Assembly (NCBI RefSeq): GCF_000004075.3
Contig: NC_026655.2
Coordinates: 8,370,001 to 8,434,000, forward strand
Direction: 5' to 3'
Origin: Cucumis sativus
Taxonomy: Eukaryota > Streptophyta > Magnoliopsida > Cucurbitales > Cucurbitaceae
DNA length: 64,000 nucleotides
Shown: positions 44,181-55,274 of the stretch, one piece after another
How positions within the stretch are numbered: position 1 is the stretch's first letter
Layout of the letters: each line of letters starts with the position of its first letter
Made by a program: the position numbers and the translations under genes
The notes under the pieces: generated by a model
Told to the model about the DNA's origin: nothing
The model's database searches: none
Seen by the model: the letters and a program-made list of their open reading frames with translations, nothing else

Positions 44181-45415
44181 TGTTGGCTTTTTGGCCCTTA
44201 ATCTCAAATTTATTTATTTTAATTATTCAATTAATTTATATTTTGATGATAACAAATCTGATTTTTTTTATTGATAATTTTATTAATTTGAATAGACCAT
44301 ATCGTAGAGCTTGGAAAAATGATTTTAACGCCTCTTGAATCACCCAAATCGAAGTTCAAATGAAGAAAATATTGCTAAAAGAATGTTAACGGAAAAATAC
44401 CCGAGATGGTGACATGGCGACCAAGCATTCAATTTGAACCAATTAGAGAAAGCCACTTGGAGCAATGAAGGAGTAACAAATGTGGCTTTTTGTTATGTTT
44501 TATTGGCTTTTATAAAGAAAATGAATTTAAAAAGAAAATGATTTTAATATTATTATTTTTCTTTGTGTCTAACGGCTAGTTTTTTTAAAAGATGGTGAAG
44601 TTGCTTTATTGATTTCTTTTTAAACAAAGTATTTTGAAAAGACATATTATTATATTATTATTTGTATTGTGTCTAACGGCTAATTAAGTTTAAATCTCAA
44701 CCATTCATTTTTCTTTTACTTATATCTAATGACCCAAATGATTTTGAATTTATCTTTCCTCTCTTTTTAAATACTTCACATTTACACAAGATCATAAAAA
44801 TCTTTACAATCCTCAAGCAAAAAGCCAACATTGTTATTCTCTCTAAAGCTTCCAATTTTTATTCTTTTCATCTTATTCTTGAGAGCTTCTTATTATATGG
44901 TGAGAATTAAATTTGTGAGCTTCAAATTGTATACTCACTCTTTTAGAGAGTTTTTCTTTTGCGTGATTTAAAAACTTCAACATATTGTAACGGTTGGATC
45001 CTAACCCTTGGAAAGGATCGGGTTTGCTCTTGAACCCGAAAAAGGAGCAAGAATCGGTTCGGCTCAAATCCGTGGAAAGAGTCCAAAGAAGATTTTCAAT
45101 CAAAATCCCAAGAGGTGCTTGGGAAAGTGGATGTAGGTTGAGTTTAACCGAACCACTATAAAATTACGGTGTCTTCTTCTCTAACTCTTTTCTAATTATT
45201 TTTTAATTTAATTTTAGTTACATATTCTTATTGGTTGAGTTTGATTGCATACTTCCATTCATATATTTTTTATCAATCTTGTTATTTAACAAAGTTTACA
45301 AAGTTCTTTATTTAAATTTAAAAAGTATCTAATTAGTTGATTTTACTTTTTATTTGTCAAAAAGTTTATTTAAACCCTATTCACCCCCCTCTAGGGTTGC
45401 CATACCGTTCCAACA
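44181..45415. mobile_element. Nested solo LTR (copia-type), 1,235 bp
   Basis: The insertion starts TGTTGGC and ends CCAACA. Both sides carry the perfect 5-bp duplication aaact (44176-44180, 45416-45420). No primer site, polyprotein or second LTR lies within it. The end region (attcacccccctctagggttgcc) and the internal gtggatgtaggtt...accgaaccactataaaa style match LTR ends of large plant copia elements (SIRE/Maximus type), from recall. The gag reading frame resumes directly after the duplicated site. A solo LTR forms when the two LTRs of a full element recombine. Confidence 0.88.
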
Positions 45416-47213
45416 AAACTGTCGCCAAGGTGTCCGTTAAGTAGCTGATTACATTGAAGAATTCCACCGCCTGAGTGCAAGAACGAACCTGAGCGAAAAT
45501 GAACAACATCAGATTGCAAGATTTGTGGGAGGTCTCCAACTTGACATCAAGGAAAAAGTCAAACTACAACCATTCCGTTTCTTATCTGAAGCAATATCCT
45601 TTGCAGAAACAGTGGAAGAAATGATTGCGGTTCGATCCAAAAACCTAAAGAGAAGACCAGCATGGAAGACAACTTCAACAAGAATGAACAATTATGCGGA
45701 CAAAACAAACGACCAACCCTCAACCTCAACAAAAGGAAAAGGGAAGGAAGTTGAAAATCAAGAAGTAGTCGTTGAAAGAAAGAATGAACAAGCATTCAAA
45801 ACCAGTAGTCAGAACAACTACTCCCGCCCTTTATTAGGAAAATTCTTCCGATGTGGCCAAACTGAACACCTCTCCAACAACTGCCCGCAAAGAAAAACCA
45901 TAGCAATAGCCGAAGAAGGAAGGCAGATGAGTGAAGATAGTAAAGGAGCAGAAGACGAAATTGAACTGATTGAAGCAGATGACGGGGAAAGGGTCTCTTG
46001 TGTCATCCAACGGGTACTCATCACACCCAAAGAAGAAAAGAAACAGCAACGCCACTGTCTTTTCAAGGCAAGATGCACCATAAACGGAAGGGTATGTGAT
46101 GTAATCATAGACAACGACAGTAGCAAAAACTTCGTAGCAAAGAAACTAGTAACAGTCTTGAACCTAAAGGCTGAAGCACATCCAACCTCCTACAAGATAG
46201 GTTGGGTAAGAAAAGAAGGAGAAGCCACTGTTAGCGAAATCTGCACAGTCCCTCTCTCCATTGAAAACGCCTACAAAGACCAAATTGTTTGTGACGTCAT
46301 TGAGATGGACGTATGCCATCTCCTATTAGGAAGACCTTGGCAGTATGATACCCAATCCTTACACAAAGGGAGAGAAAATACGTATGAATTACAATTGATG
46401 GGGAGAAAGGTAGTTCTTCTCCCAATAACAAGAAAGAATAAGGAAGGATTAAGAGGTGAGAAACAGCTATTCACCACCGTTAGTGGGAAGAATATGCTTA
46501 AAGAAAGGGAACAGGACCTCCTAGGACTGGTTGTTATTGAAAAAACTAAGGAATGACAAGTCGAAGACATAGAACCCGAATTACAACAGCTCCTTTATGA
46601 GTTCCCACGCATAAAGGAAGAACCAGAGGGACTCCCACCTCTTCGAGACATACAACACCACATAGACTTGATCCCGGGAGCATCATTACCAAACTTGGCT
46701 CACTATAGGATGAGTCCCCAGGAGTACAAAACACTTCATGACCATATTGAGGAACTATTAAAGAAAGGGCACATCAAACCGAGCCTCAGCCCTTGTGCAG
46801 TACCAGCCCTTCTCACACTAAAGAAAGATGGGAGCTGGAGAATGTGTGTTGACAGCAGAGCCATCAATCGTATCACGGTAAAGTATAGATTTTCCATCCC
46901 AAGGATTAGTGACCTGCTTGATCAACTCGGCAAAGCCAGCATTTTTTCGAAGATTGATTTAAAAAGTGGCTACCACCAAATACGTATAAGACCTGGCGAT
47001 GAATGGAAAACAACTTTCAAGACAAAAGAAGGCTTATTTGAATGGATGGTCATGCCATTTGGCCTTTCTAATGCACCCAACACCTTCATGAGATTGATGA
47101 ACCAGATACTTCACCCATTTCTCAACAAATTCATAGTCGTCTACTTTGATGACATACTCGTTTACAGCACAAACAACGAGGAGCATTTACTACATCTAAG
47201 AAAAATGTTCTAG
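45416..47213 (+). pseudogene. Gypsy gag end, protease and reverse transcriptase (broken)
   Basis: Gag continues (YIEEFHRLSARTNLSENEQ) after an in-frame TAA at 45438-45440. The zinc knuckle at about 45845 reads FFRCGQTEHLSNNC, lacking the first Cys of CX2CX4HX4C. The protease core reads VIIDNDSSKNFVA where a D-[ST]-G triad is expected, so the active site is altered. The stop TGA at 46554-46556 separates it from RT in the same frame. RT is well kept: [23 protein letters not shown] and the catalytic YFDDILVYS. The frame ends in TAG at 47211 through a frameshift. Confidence 0.87.
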
Positions 47214-49176
47214 GCTTGATAGAGGCAGAACTATACATCAACACTAAGAAAAGCATGTTTATGAAAAGAGAAATTGCATTCATCGGTTTTGTAATCAAAC
47301 AAGGAAGCATAAGCATGGAACCAAAGAAGATTGAAGCCATCCACACATGGCCGATTCCTGCCTCCATTAAAGAAATACAAGCTTTCCTTGGCCTGGCTTC
47401 ATTTTACAGAAAATTCATCAGGAACTTCAGCTCTTTAGCCGCACCCCTCACAGACTGTCTAAAGAAAGGAAACTTCAAATGGACCCCATTGCAACAAGAG
47501 AGCTTTGAAGATATCAAAAAGAAATTGGCATCCAGCCTCATCCTTAAATTACCAGACTTCTCTTCACCTTTTGAAGTAGAAGTCGACGCATGCTGCACAG
47601 GGATTGGAGCTGTCCTAGCTCAGAAAGAACACCCTATCGAATACTTCAGTGAAAAGCTCAGCCCCTCAAGACAGTCATGGAGCATATATGAGCAAGAGTT
47701 GTATGCCCTTGTCCGAGCACTAAAACAATGGGAGCACTACCTACTCTTCAAAGAATTCGTACTCCTAACTGATCACTTCTCACTAAAGTACCTTCAAGCT
47801 AAAAAAAACATCAGCAGGATGCACGCATGGTGGATATCCTTCCTCCAAAGGTTTGATTTTGTGATCAAACACCAATCAGGCAAAGAGAACAAGGTGGCCG
47901 ATGCCCTAAGCAGAAAAGGCTCCCTACTCACACTGCTGTCTTCGGAAATCATAGCATTCAAGCATTTACCCGACCTATACGAAGAAGATATTGAGTTTAA
48001 AGACATCTGGTACAAATGCTCAAACTACATAGACGCTGATGACTACCACATTGTTGAAAGATATCTGTTTAAAGGAGAACAATTATGCATACCGCACACC
48101 TCATTACGAGAAGCCTTATTGAAAGAAGCACATTCTGGAGGACTAGCTGGACATTTCAGATAGAATAAGACACTAGAGATCACCTCCAAAAGATACTACT
48201 CGCCGCAAATAAGAAGAGATTCCAATAATTTCGTAAAGAGATGCCCCATCTGCCAAAGAACCAAGGGCCCCAGCACGAATGTAGGACTATACTCCCCACT
48301 ACCCATCCCGACCTCAATATGGGAAGATTTATCAATTGACTTTGTGGTTCGATTACCAAAAACACAAAGACAATTTGACTCGATAATGGTCATAGTGGAC
48401 AGGTTCAGCAAAATGACCTATTTCGTAGCTTGTAAAAAGACAAATGATGTAATCTATATAGTCAACCTCTTCTTTAGAGAGGTAGTACGACTACACGGGG
48501 TACCTAAAAGCATTGTATCAGACAGAGACGTCAAGTTCTTAAGCCATTTTTTGGTGAACACTATGGAAGAAGTTTGACACAACACTGAAATTCAACACCA
48601 CAACCCATCCACAAACAGATGGACAAACTGAAGTAACAAACAAAACCCTAGGTAATATGCTATGCTGCCTTAGTGGGTCAATGGGATCTAGCATTGACTC
48701 AAGCTGAATTCGCCTTCAATAATATGAAGAACAGATCAACAGGAAAATCTCCTTTCGAAGTAGTTTACACCAAACTACCACGATTAACCTTTGATCTAAC
48801 TACACTCCCTGCAGCCGTGGACCTCAATAACGAAGCAGAATGCATGACAGAAAACATCAAAAAATTACACAAGGAAGTCTATGATCATCTTATACAGACA
48901 ACAGATTCCTACAAAAAAACAGCAGATAAAAAAAGAAGACAAGCTCACTTCAACAAAGGAGACCTAGTGATGGTACACCTAAAAAAGAGCAGATTTCCCA
49001 CTGGCACCTACAACAAACTGAAAGATAGACAAATTGGATCATTCCCTATACTAGAGAAGTACGGAAATAACGCTTTCAAAATCGATCTACCACCAAATAT
49101 CCACATACACCCAGTCTTCAATGTTGCTGATCTAAAGCCATACCATGTACCAGACCACTTCAGGCTTGCTGGCTGA
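47214..49176 (+). pseudogene. Gypsy RNase H and integrase (broken)
   Basis: After the frameshift the frame carries the RT thumb (FLGLASFYRKFIRNF) and RNase H (DACCTGIGAVLAQ, SWSIYEQELYALV, VADALSRKG). A TAG at 48161 interrupts it. Past that, in the same frame, is the integrase zinc region ([10 protein letters not shown]) and catalytic core ([20 protein letters not shown]). A second frameshift lies near 48555-48600. The last part, 48673-49176, holds the C-terminal integrase region, ending HPVFNVADLKPY. No chromodomain is seen after it. Confidence 0.85.
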
Positions 49177-49195
49177 TGAACTCTGGGACGAGTCC

Positions 49196-49214
49196 ATCCT
49201 TAGGGGGTGGAATG
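49196..49214 (+). other. Polypurine tract of the gypsy element
   Basis: The run ccttagggggtggaatga, rich in G/A, lies directly before the TGTAAGCC start of the 3' LTR. The tract marks where plus-strand DNA synthesis is primed. Confidence 0.75.
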
Positions 49215-49427
49215 ATGTAAGCCATAGTTAGTTAGTTAGTTAAAACTCTTAATTAGTGAAAGAACAGTTGTAATCAATAACTAACCAAAACAGTTAGACA
49301 CCCGCTTGTAATTAGCTTGTAACTAACTTGTAACTAACCTTGAAATATCAATATATAACAATCTCTTAGCCGGAAAAAAGGCATATAATTCATTTGATGA
49401 ATTTATTCCAACTTTGAATTACACCAC
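49215..49427 (+). repeat. 3' LTR of the gypsy element
   Basis: It is similar to the 5' LTR throughout but about 22 bp longer, because cttgtaacta-type units are repeated (about 49304-49340). It ends at ttacaccac next to the flanking repeat aaattga. Confidence 0.88.
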
Positions 49428-49479
49428 AAATTGATATAAGAACCTTTCACTAATAAAATATTTACTGAATTCATATATG

Positions 49480-50245
49480 TTATTTAGTATATATATACAT
49501 CATATTATATACAATAATACCTTATACATAATTCCTACAGAATTTGTGTTTAAATTTTTTGTTTGTAGAATAAATGTTACTAAACCAGTAGTAAACGACA
49601 TGATCATACATACATATTTTTCATTTATAAATGTATTTGATTATATTATACTTTAATATATCTGCAATCTATAATAGTTATGTTTTATGTTTTAGTATAT
49701 ATATACCTCATATTATATACAGTAATACTATATACTGACATATAGTTCTATTATTTTTTTTTATAGGATGACCGTTCTTTTTCAACGTTAAATTCTTAAT
49801 AAACTCTAGAATGTATCACATTCAAAACTAAATTTTCGTTTGTTTGTCTATTTAATCGAATATTTAAAATATACCAAATGTTTCATATATTTTGAATATA
49901 ATATAAAATATACCTAATATACCGAATGTTTCATTTGTTTTGAATATATATAATATTAAACACAAATTTTGTAGCTAGATTCTGTCGGATAAGTTTTGTA
50001 TTTTTTGGCCATCGTAAGTTTTCTTCTTCACCGTCGAAATCTCAATAAACCCTAAAATGTATCAGATTCAAAACTACATTTTCATTTGATTGGCTATTTA
50101 ATTGAAGATCTAAAATATACATAATATACCTAATGTTTCATATGTGTTGAATATATACAATACTAACCTCAAAGTTTTTAACTAGATTATGTTCGAGAAG
50201 TTTTGTATTTGTCGGTCGTCGACTGTCTTCTACTTCACCTCTGAA
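49480..50245. repeat. Diverged ~207/246-bp tandem repeats
   Basis: The phrase tagtatatatatac-tcatattatataca occurs at about 49487 and 49694. Then aaactctagaatgtatcacattcaaaacta (about 49801) recurs as aaaccctaaaatgtatcagattcaaaacta (about 50047), followed in both by ttt-cgtttg, the eaten-down tatttaat-ga and the ataatata-cctaatgtttcat block. The second period is about 246 bp. The sequence is non-coding. Confidence 0.65.
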
Positions 50246-50561
50246 CTCTCTAAAATTTTGAAGTAAAAATAGTAATTCACGTTGGAATGAGTAGACAACC
50301 ATTTTCGTGGAAGGAAAGCATGAAAAGTTTTCCACTTCTTTCCAAAAGTGTATCTCATTATTTTTTCTATTTAGATATTTGTTATAAATCAATTAAATAA
50401 TAGAAATTTGTATTAAAGTAATTTGAACCTACATTTATGTAATATACTAGTCCATTTAGGACTTTTATGAAATTCATTAGTAATTTGGATCCTTCATATA
50501 ATATCATATAGCAATTTAGGCTATATGAGTTAAAGACCCTAGATTATTTTACGGTATCTAA

Positions 50562-50877
50562 TTAGTTTTCAACTTTCAATTTCATGTCTAATAGACTTTT
50601 GGACTATAAAAAATATTTAATAAGTTTTTAAAAAATTTTATCGTATCCTCTCAAATTCAATATTTTTTGAATTCATAGTTTTATTACCCACAAAAATTGA
50701 AAGTTTAAAGTATAAATAAACATGAAATTTGAATTTATGTAAAATAAATGGACCATTTTTTTTAAGAAATTAGGTTTGACTAGAATCTATTAGACATAAA
50801 ATTGGAAAGCTACAGTACCAATTAGATATTTTAAAGTTTAGATACCTATTAGACACAAAATTGAAAGTTCAAATAAC
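50562..50877. mobile_element. MITE with ~60-bp imperfect terminal inverted repeats
   Basis: The left arm (about 50565-50625) contains caactttcaatttcatgtc followed by taatagacttttggac. The right arm (about 50816-50877) reversed gives gaactttcaattttgtgtc, then taataggtatctaaac. The arms match along most of about 60 bp. The interior is AT-rich and non-coding. The size and long inverted ends fit a foldback or Mutator-like MITE. No clear target duplication was found. Confidence 0.65.
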
Positions 50878-50879
50878 CT

Positions 50880-51756
50880 TTAAACACCTCTAAAAATGCT
50901 TTTATATTATGTGTAACATATCAAAAAAAAAAAAAAGAATTAGCTTTATAATTTAGGTTTATCATTTCAAGAGTTTTATTTATATGCTCGCACTCTAAAA
51001 TTTTTCTTTAAGTTTCAATGATGATGTCGAATTGATAGCAATATTGTTGGTTACTTTGATGACTTGTCTATTTATATTTTTCATGTACTAAGCTTTTGGT
51101 AATCATTGGATTTTAATATTTAAAAAGGGTTGAATTTGCAAATAAATTTAAGGGAAAAAACAAGTATTTAAAAACTGTTCTCTTCTAATTCTCAAATTTT
51201 AATTTGGTTTTTTAAATCATTTGTAAAAAAATAGATGAGAGTGCAAGAAATGGAGAGGTAAAATGAGTGGTTATAAGATTTATTACAAAAATCAAATAAT
51301 TACTAAATGCTAAAGGACTTCAGTATTTTGCCTTCATTTATAATATCAAAAGAACTACAAAGACATAATTCAAACACAACTTGAAAAAGGAAAGCACAAG
51401 TGTCCATGGGAGTGGTTCCTGAGTTTTGACTACATCTTTATACCAATCTATCTATTTTCGAGATGTCCAAATGAAATTTGATCTGCCTTTTTGAAAATCT
51501 AAGTTCTTTTGATTTTTTTTCACATCATCATCAATCCATGAAATTATATAAATGACCAATTGAATCAAGCGTGTTGGCCTAGATACTCACTCTCTTCATC
51601 TCAATTATCAGCTTTCACTTCTATGTTGTTTCTCAATTCTTAACCTCGCTCTCGCTCTTGCTACTTGAACCAAGGTCTTCATCAACATGGCCGAATAGTT
51701 CATTTTTCCCCTTTCAGGCTTCTCTTTTGCAATTCCATGTTCTTCACTATCTTCAT
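50880..51756. other. AT-rich intergenic DNA
   Basis: No gene or clear repeat. The right part may be 3' UTR or downstream flank of the minus-strand PPR gene. Confidence 0.5.
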
Positions 51757-52059
51757 CTACCCAATTCTCTCTATTAATTCATGATTGCTTACTTTGATTT
51801 CTAGTGGCATTTTCTTTTCCTTCCTGCAATTGGAACACAGTAACCCTACTGGAACAAAAATGCCAACGATCCCATCTTCCAATTTGATTAATCTTAACTT
51901 TGGTGTTTTATTGTCATAAACAGACCTATGGGTTGCAATCGATTGCCACACCCTGGTAGTCTCCGCCATTTTTTCTAATCCAACCATCCTAAACAAATAT
52001 GAGTATTGCTCATCCAAGAATTCACTGCAAAGGTGAATCCCCTGGATTCTCATTTCCAA
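51757..52059 (-). CDS. Small hypothetical ORF downstream of the PPR gene
   Basis: A 100-codon frame on the same strand as the PPR gene, 49 bp after its stop. I recognise no family. It is mixed in composition, with a CSNCRKEKK cluster near the C-terminus and no signal peptide or membrane segment. It could be part of the PPR 3' UTR by chance, a separate small gene, or a leftover exon. Kept only as a low-confidence entry. Confidence 0.2.
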   Translation of the reverse strand: MEMRIQGIHLCSEFLDEQYSYLFRMVGLEKMAETTRVWQSIATHRSVYDNKTPKLRLIKLEDGIVGIFVPVGLLCSNCRKEKKMPLEIKVSNHELIERIG

Positions 52060-52108
52060 CTAGTCTGCTATTAGAACTTCAAACAATAACTCTATTCCAT
52101 CACTGACA

Positions 52109-53635
52109 TTAACACTCAACGTCATACTCAAGTGCTTTTGATGATTGTTCAGCTGCTTTCATATCCAAATTCAGTTGATCAAGTTTTGAATAAATCTCAC
52201 ATGATTTCGGATGAGCAGCATCACCAACTGAGAATACATGAGTTTTCTTATCTATCTCAATCCAACTCCACCCTGCACTTTTCCTTACCCTTTTTTGTTG
52301 CATCTCTTTTCTAATCTCACCCACCTGTGTCCATAAACCAGCTTTCGCAGAGATATGGGCAAGCGTCAAATATGGTGCAGCATTACTTGGATCCATCTCA
52401 ATGAGTCGATGTGCCACCTCCCTCCCAAGCTCGACCTCTGCATGAACTTTACAAGCACCCAAGAGGGAACACAAAACTACGTAATTAGATTCGTAAGGCA
52501 TTTGCTCCATCATTTGCTTGGCCTTTTCTACATTCCCATTTCTGGCATAGAGATCAATCAAACAAGCATAATGATCAATTTGAGGATCTAAATGGTATTC
52601 ACGCCTCATTTTATTGAAATATTCAACTGCCTCATCTAGTAATCCTGCATGATTGCAAGCTGTTAGAACTGCGGTAAAACAGATATGATCAGGCACAAAA
52701 CTATCTTCAGTCAACAAACTCTCAAAGAGCTTTAATGCTTCTAAACCTCTACCACATTGAGCAAAAGCCGTAATCATCGATGTAGACAGCACACTGTTCT
52801 TTTGTACTGTCTGATTGAATATTGAAAATGCCTCATCGATGCTGCCACACTTTGAGTACATATCAAGTAAAGAACAGACTACAAACACATTATTTTCTGA
52901 TCCCATTTTTGTAACAAGAGAGTGAACTTGCCTTCCTTGTTCAAGTACTGTTAGACACCCACAAGCATTTAAAACACTAGTTAATGTATGATCAGTTGGG
53001 CTCAAATTACTAGCTCTCATTTCTACAAACAGTTTTAACGCTTCTTCCCCATACAAGTTTTGAGAATACCCTGATATCATAGAATTAAATATGATATTAT
53101 CCTTCACACTGGACTCAGAAAAGAGCAGAGCTGCTTCTCGTATTCTTCCTAGTTTAGAGTAACAATCAATAGTAGAGCTAATTACAAAACTGCTAAAAGT
53201 AAAACCAAATTTGATAACATGGGCATGAAGCAAAGTTGCAAGATGAATCTGAAGTTCATTCTTCAAAGTTGGGCATGAACTAATAACAGTGGCATAAGTA
53301 AAACAGTTGGGTCTAACCTGAGTTACCAACATATTCTTGAACATCAGGATGGCTTCACTACCACAACCATTTTGAGAAAGCCCTGATATTATAGAAGTCC
53401 AAGATACATGGTCATGAGTCTTCATCTGAGAGAAGACCCTTTTGGCATTCACAATGGCATTACATTTGGAGTATAAATCAACCAGTGAACTGTTCAAAAA
53501 TAAGTTCTCTTCAAATCCGATTTTGACGATTTGAGCATGAATTTGCAAACCCAAAAACAGATTATGTGTTTTAGCACAAGAACTAAGAGCAGAGCACAGA
53601 GAATACTTGGTCAATATTGCTCCTAAGCTGCACAT
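52109..53635 (-). CDS. Pentatricopeptide repeat protein, PLS class with E-type tail
   Basis: An intronless frame of 508 aa. PPR proteins bind organellar RNA, each repeat reading about one base. Tandem motifs of 31-36 residues run through the protein, such as NSSLVDLYSKCNAIVNAKRVFSQM, SWTSIISGLSQNGCGSEAILMFKNM, FNSMISGYSQNLYGEEALKLFVEM, CSLLDMYSKCGSIDEAFSIF and CFTAVLTACNHAGLLDEAVEYF. The mix of P, L and S lengths marks the PLS class. The tail (PYLTLAHISAKAGLWTQVGEIR, GWSWIEIDKKTHVFSVGD, HPKSCEIYSKL) is the E/E+ region, and no DYW deaminase follows. The start is ATG at 53635-53633, preceded in frame by a stop seven codons upstream. The N-terminus begins almost directly in repeats and lacks an obvious transit peptide, so an upstream exon cannot be excluded. 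Confidence 0.88.
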   Translation of the reverse strand: MCSLGAILTKYSLCSALSSCAKTHNLFLGLQIHAQIVKIGFEENLFLNSSLVDLYSKCNAIVNAKRVFSQMKTHDHVSWTSIISGLSQNGCGSEAILMFKNMLVTQVRPNCFTYATVISSCPTLKNELQIHLATLLHAHVIKFGFTFSSFVISSTIDCYSKLGRIREAALLFSESSVKDNIIFNSMISGYSQNLYGEEALKLFVEMRASNLSPTDHTLTSVLNACGCLTVLEQGRQVHSLVTKMGSENNVFVVCSLLDMYSKCGSIDEAFSIFNQTVQKNSVLSTSMITAFAQCGRGLEALKLFESLLTEDSFVPDHICFTAVLTACNHAGLLDEAVEYFNKMRREYHLDPQIDHYACLIDLYARNGNVEKAKQMMEQMPYESNYVVLCSLLGACKVHAEVELGREVAHRLIEMDPSNAAPYLTLAHISAKAGLWTQVGEIRKEMQQKRVRKSAGWSWIEIDKKTHVFSVGDAAHPKSCEIYSKLDQLNLDMKAAEQSSKALEYDVEC

Positions 53636-55240
53636 TCTGCAAAGTAACCCAATGCTTCAAAGACATTAACACAGTTTCCAGTTTTCCTTTTGTAATTAGT
53701 AACATATTGACATCGCTTTGGCTAAGATTTTTGGGCGGATGAAAGTTGATTGTATCATAGCAAGATGAAGAGCATCAGTTGGAGACTTCTAGAAATTGGG
53801 TTTTTCGATGACCACTTCCTACCGATTCTTCTTCATTGGTTTGGGTGCAACGTCGAACTCGAAGTTGAGGAGACGGTGGAGCTCGGGAATCCCAGACGGC
53901 TGAGTCGTGGTGGTCTCCTTTTGCAGGGTAGCCGTGGAGGAGATTGGATATGGCGTGCAAAGTGCAAACTTGAGAGGGGCTGGGCTGGGCTCGGCAATCC
54001 CAATTACCCATTTGTAATTTGCAAAAAGAGATCCAAGGGAACTGGTATAAAAGTTAGGGTAATTGTAAGTGATAATTTGAAAAATAATAATTAAGGATAT
54101 AGCAACATTTAAAATAAAATTGCAAATATAGCAAAACTATTGTTAATAGATTTATATCAGTGATAGACTCGTATGATTTATCGGTGATAGATCAATTTTT
54201 ACAACATGATCTATCAGTGATAGACTTTATGATCGATAGAATTTGACAAATTTTGTTATATTTACAATTTTTTTTAAATGTTGCTATGTACTTAATTATT
54301 TTGAATTTAATTGCTAAATTTGCAACTATATTTCTACAAATTAGAATACACACAGTAAAAATTAAATTTTCAAACTTTTATATAAGTTTGATCGTCCAAT
54401 TTTAAATTTTGCATCATTTTGAGGATTTAATTTTTTATTTTAAAAATTTGAGGGTATAATTGTAACTATTATCATACTTTATGGTAGTTTTACCGTTAGT
54501 CTTAAATTGTTTTAGTTTAAGTTATAATAACGTGAGTTTGAGGTATAAACTATTTTAGTTTGAGTAGAAAATAATAAACATTTCAGTAAATAATAAAATC
54601 TGATAATTATGTCTTAAGCAACTCCTCTTAGTTGAACATTTGTATAACGTCTCAATATTTTCATATTTGTTTGTATGTATTCATCTTTTATCATACCAAT
54701 AATTTGATATTTACATACCAATAAGGGCGATCAATTTTGGAGAGTTTAGAACAATAATTTGATATTTACATTTTTTTTATAAGCTTACCCTGATAAACCA
54801 AAAGATATTTTAAAAGTTCAAAAGAACATGAAACACCCAAAATCAATCTTGTGGACAATACTCATACACTCAACTGAGTTTATTAAAACTTGACTCATAT
54901 ATTTGTGTACTACATAAGCCATAGAACATAGAATTTATCATATTTAACCAAAAAGAATAACTCTCTAAGGATATTTAAAATAAAGTTAAATCTTTTTACA
55001 TATAAAACATGAAAATCGACCTTCTTCTAAATTAAAATATAATAATAATGCTATTTAATTAGAGATATGATGATGATTAAAAATAAAGTAATTATTAGAA
55101 TCACAAAATTCCATCGTCTAGAAATAATATGATATATAATATATATAGTTTCGTATCTATACACATTGAATTCCAAACAAATGAAAGAGTACATACACTG
55201 ATTAAGTCCCATATCACGAAAGTACAATATGCATTTATTT
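53636..55240. other. Intergenic DNA between PPR and tetraspanin genes
   Basis: The segment 53740-54060 is less AT-rich than its flanks and open on both strands, but I recognise no protein in it. It may be a leader exon of the PPR gene. Copies of two repeat families follow (54090-54290; about 54345-54480). The rest is AT-rich and featureless. Confidence 0.45.
54090..54295. repeat. Copy of the 'tgatag' dispersed repeat family
   Basis: The start is atatagcaacatttaaaataaaattgcaaatatagcaaaa. The core has tcagtgatagactcgt, tcggtgatagatcaa and tcagtgatagacttt. The mirrored end is tttgttatatttacaa-tttttaaatgttgctatgta. The outer arms pair as an inverted repeat. Confidence 0.65.
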
Positions 55241-55274
55241 TATTTTGATGAGGAGTTTTATAAAATTGGTTGGA

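Larger units (their letters stand above)
43150..49427 (+). mobile_element. Ty3/gypsy LTR retrotransposon with nested solo LTR
   Basis: The element has a 5' LTR (43150 to about 43339), a tRNA-Met primer site, a gag-pol frame in the order gag-PR-RT-RH-INT (typical of gypsy), a polypurine tract and a 3' LTR (49215-49427). The direct repeat aaattga flanks it (43143-43149 and 49428-49434). The LTRs differ by roughly a dozen substitutions by eye plus one indel, so it is much younger than the copia element. It is inactive: premature stops, frameshifts and a 1.2-kb solo LTR interrupt the polyprotein. No chromodomain is visible at the C-terminus. Confidence 0.92.

Noticed and set aside
45509..48411. 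Minus-strand open frames across the gypsy element
   Set aside because: Antisense shadows of the gag-pol frame.
53750..54094. A 114-codon plus-strand frame and an antisense 78-codon frame upstream of the PPR gene
   Set aside because: No recognisable protein; the Gly/Trp-rich composition seems due to the local GC-rich stretch, and it may be PPR leader.
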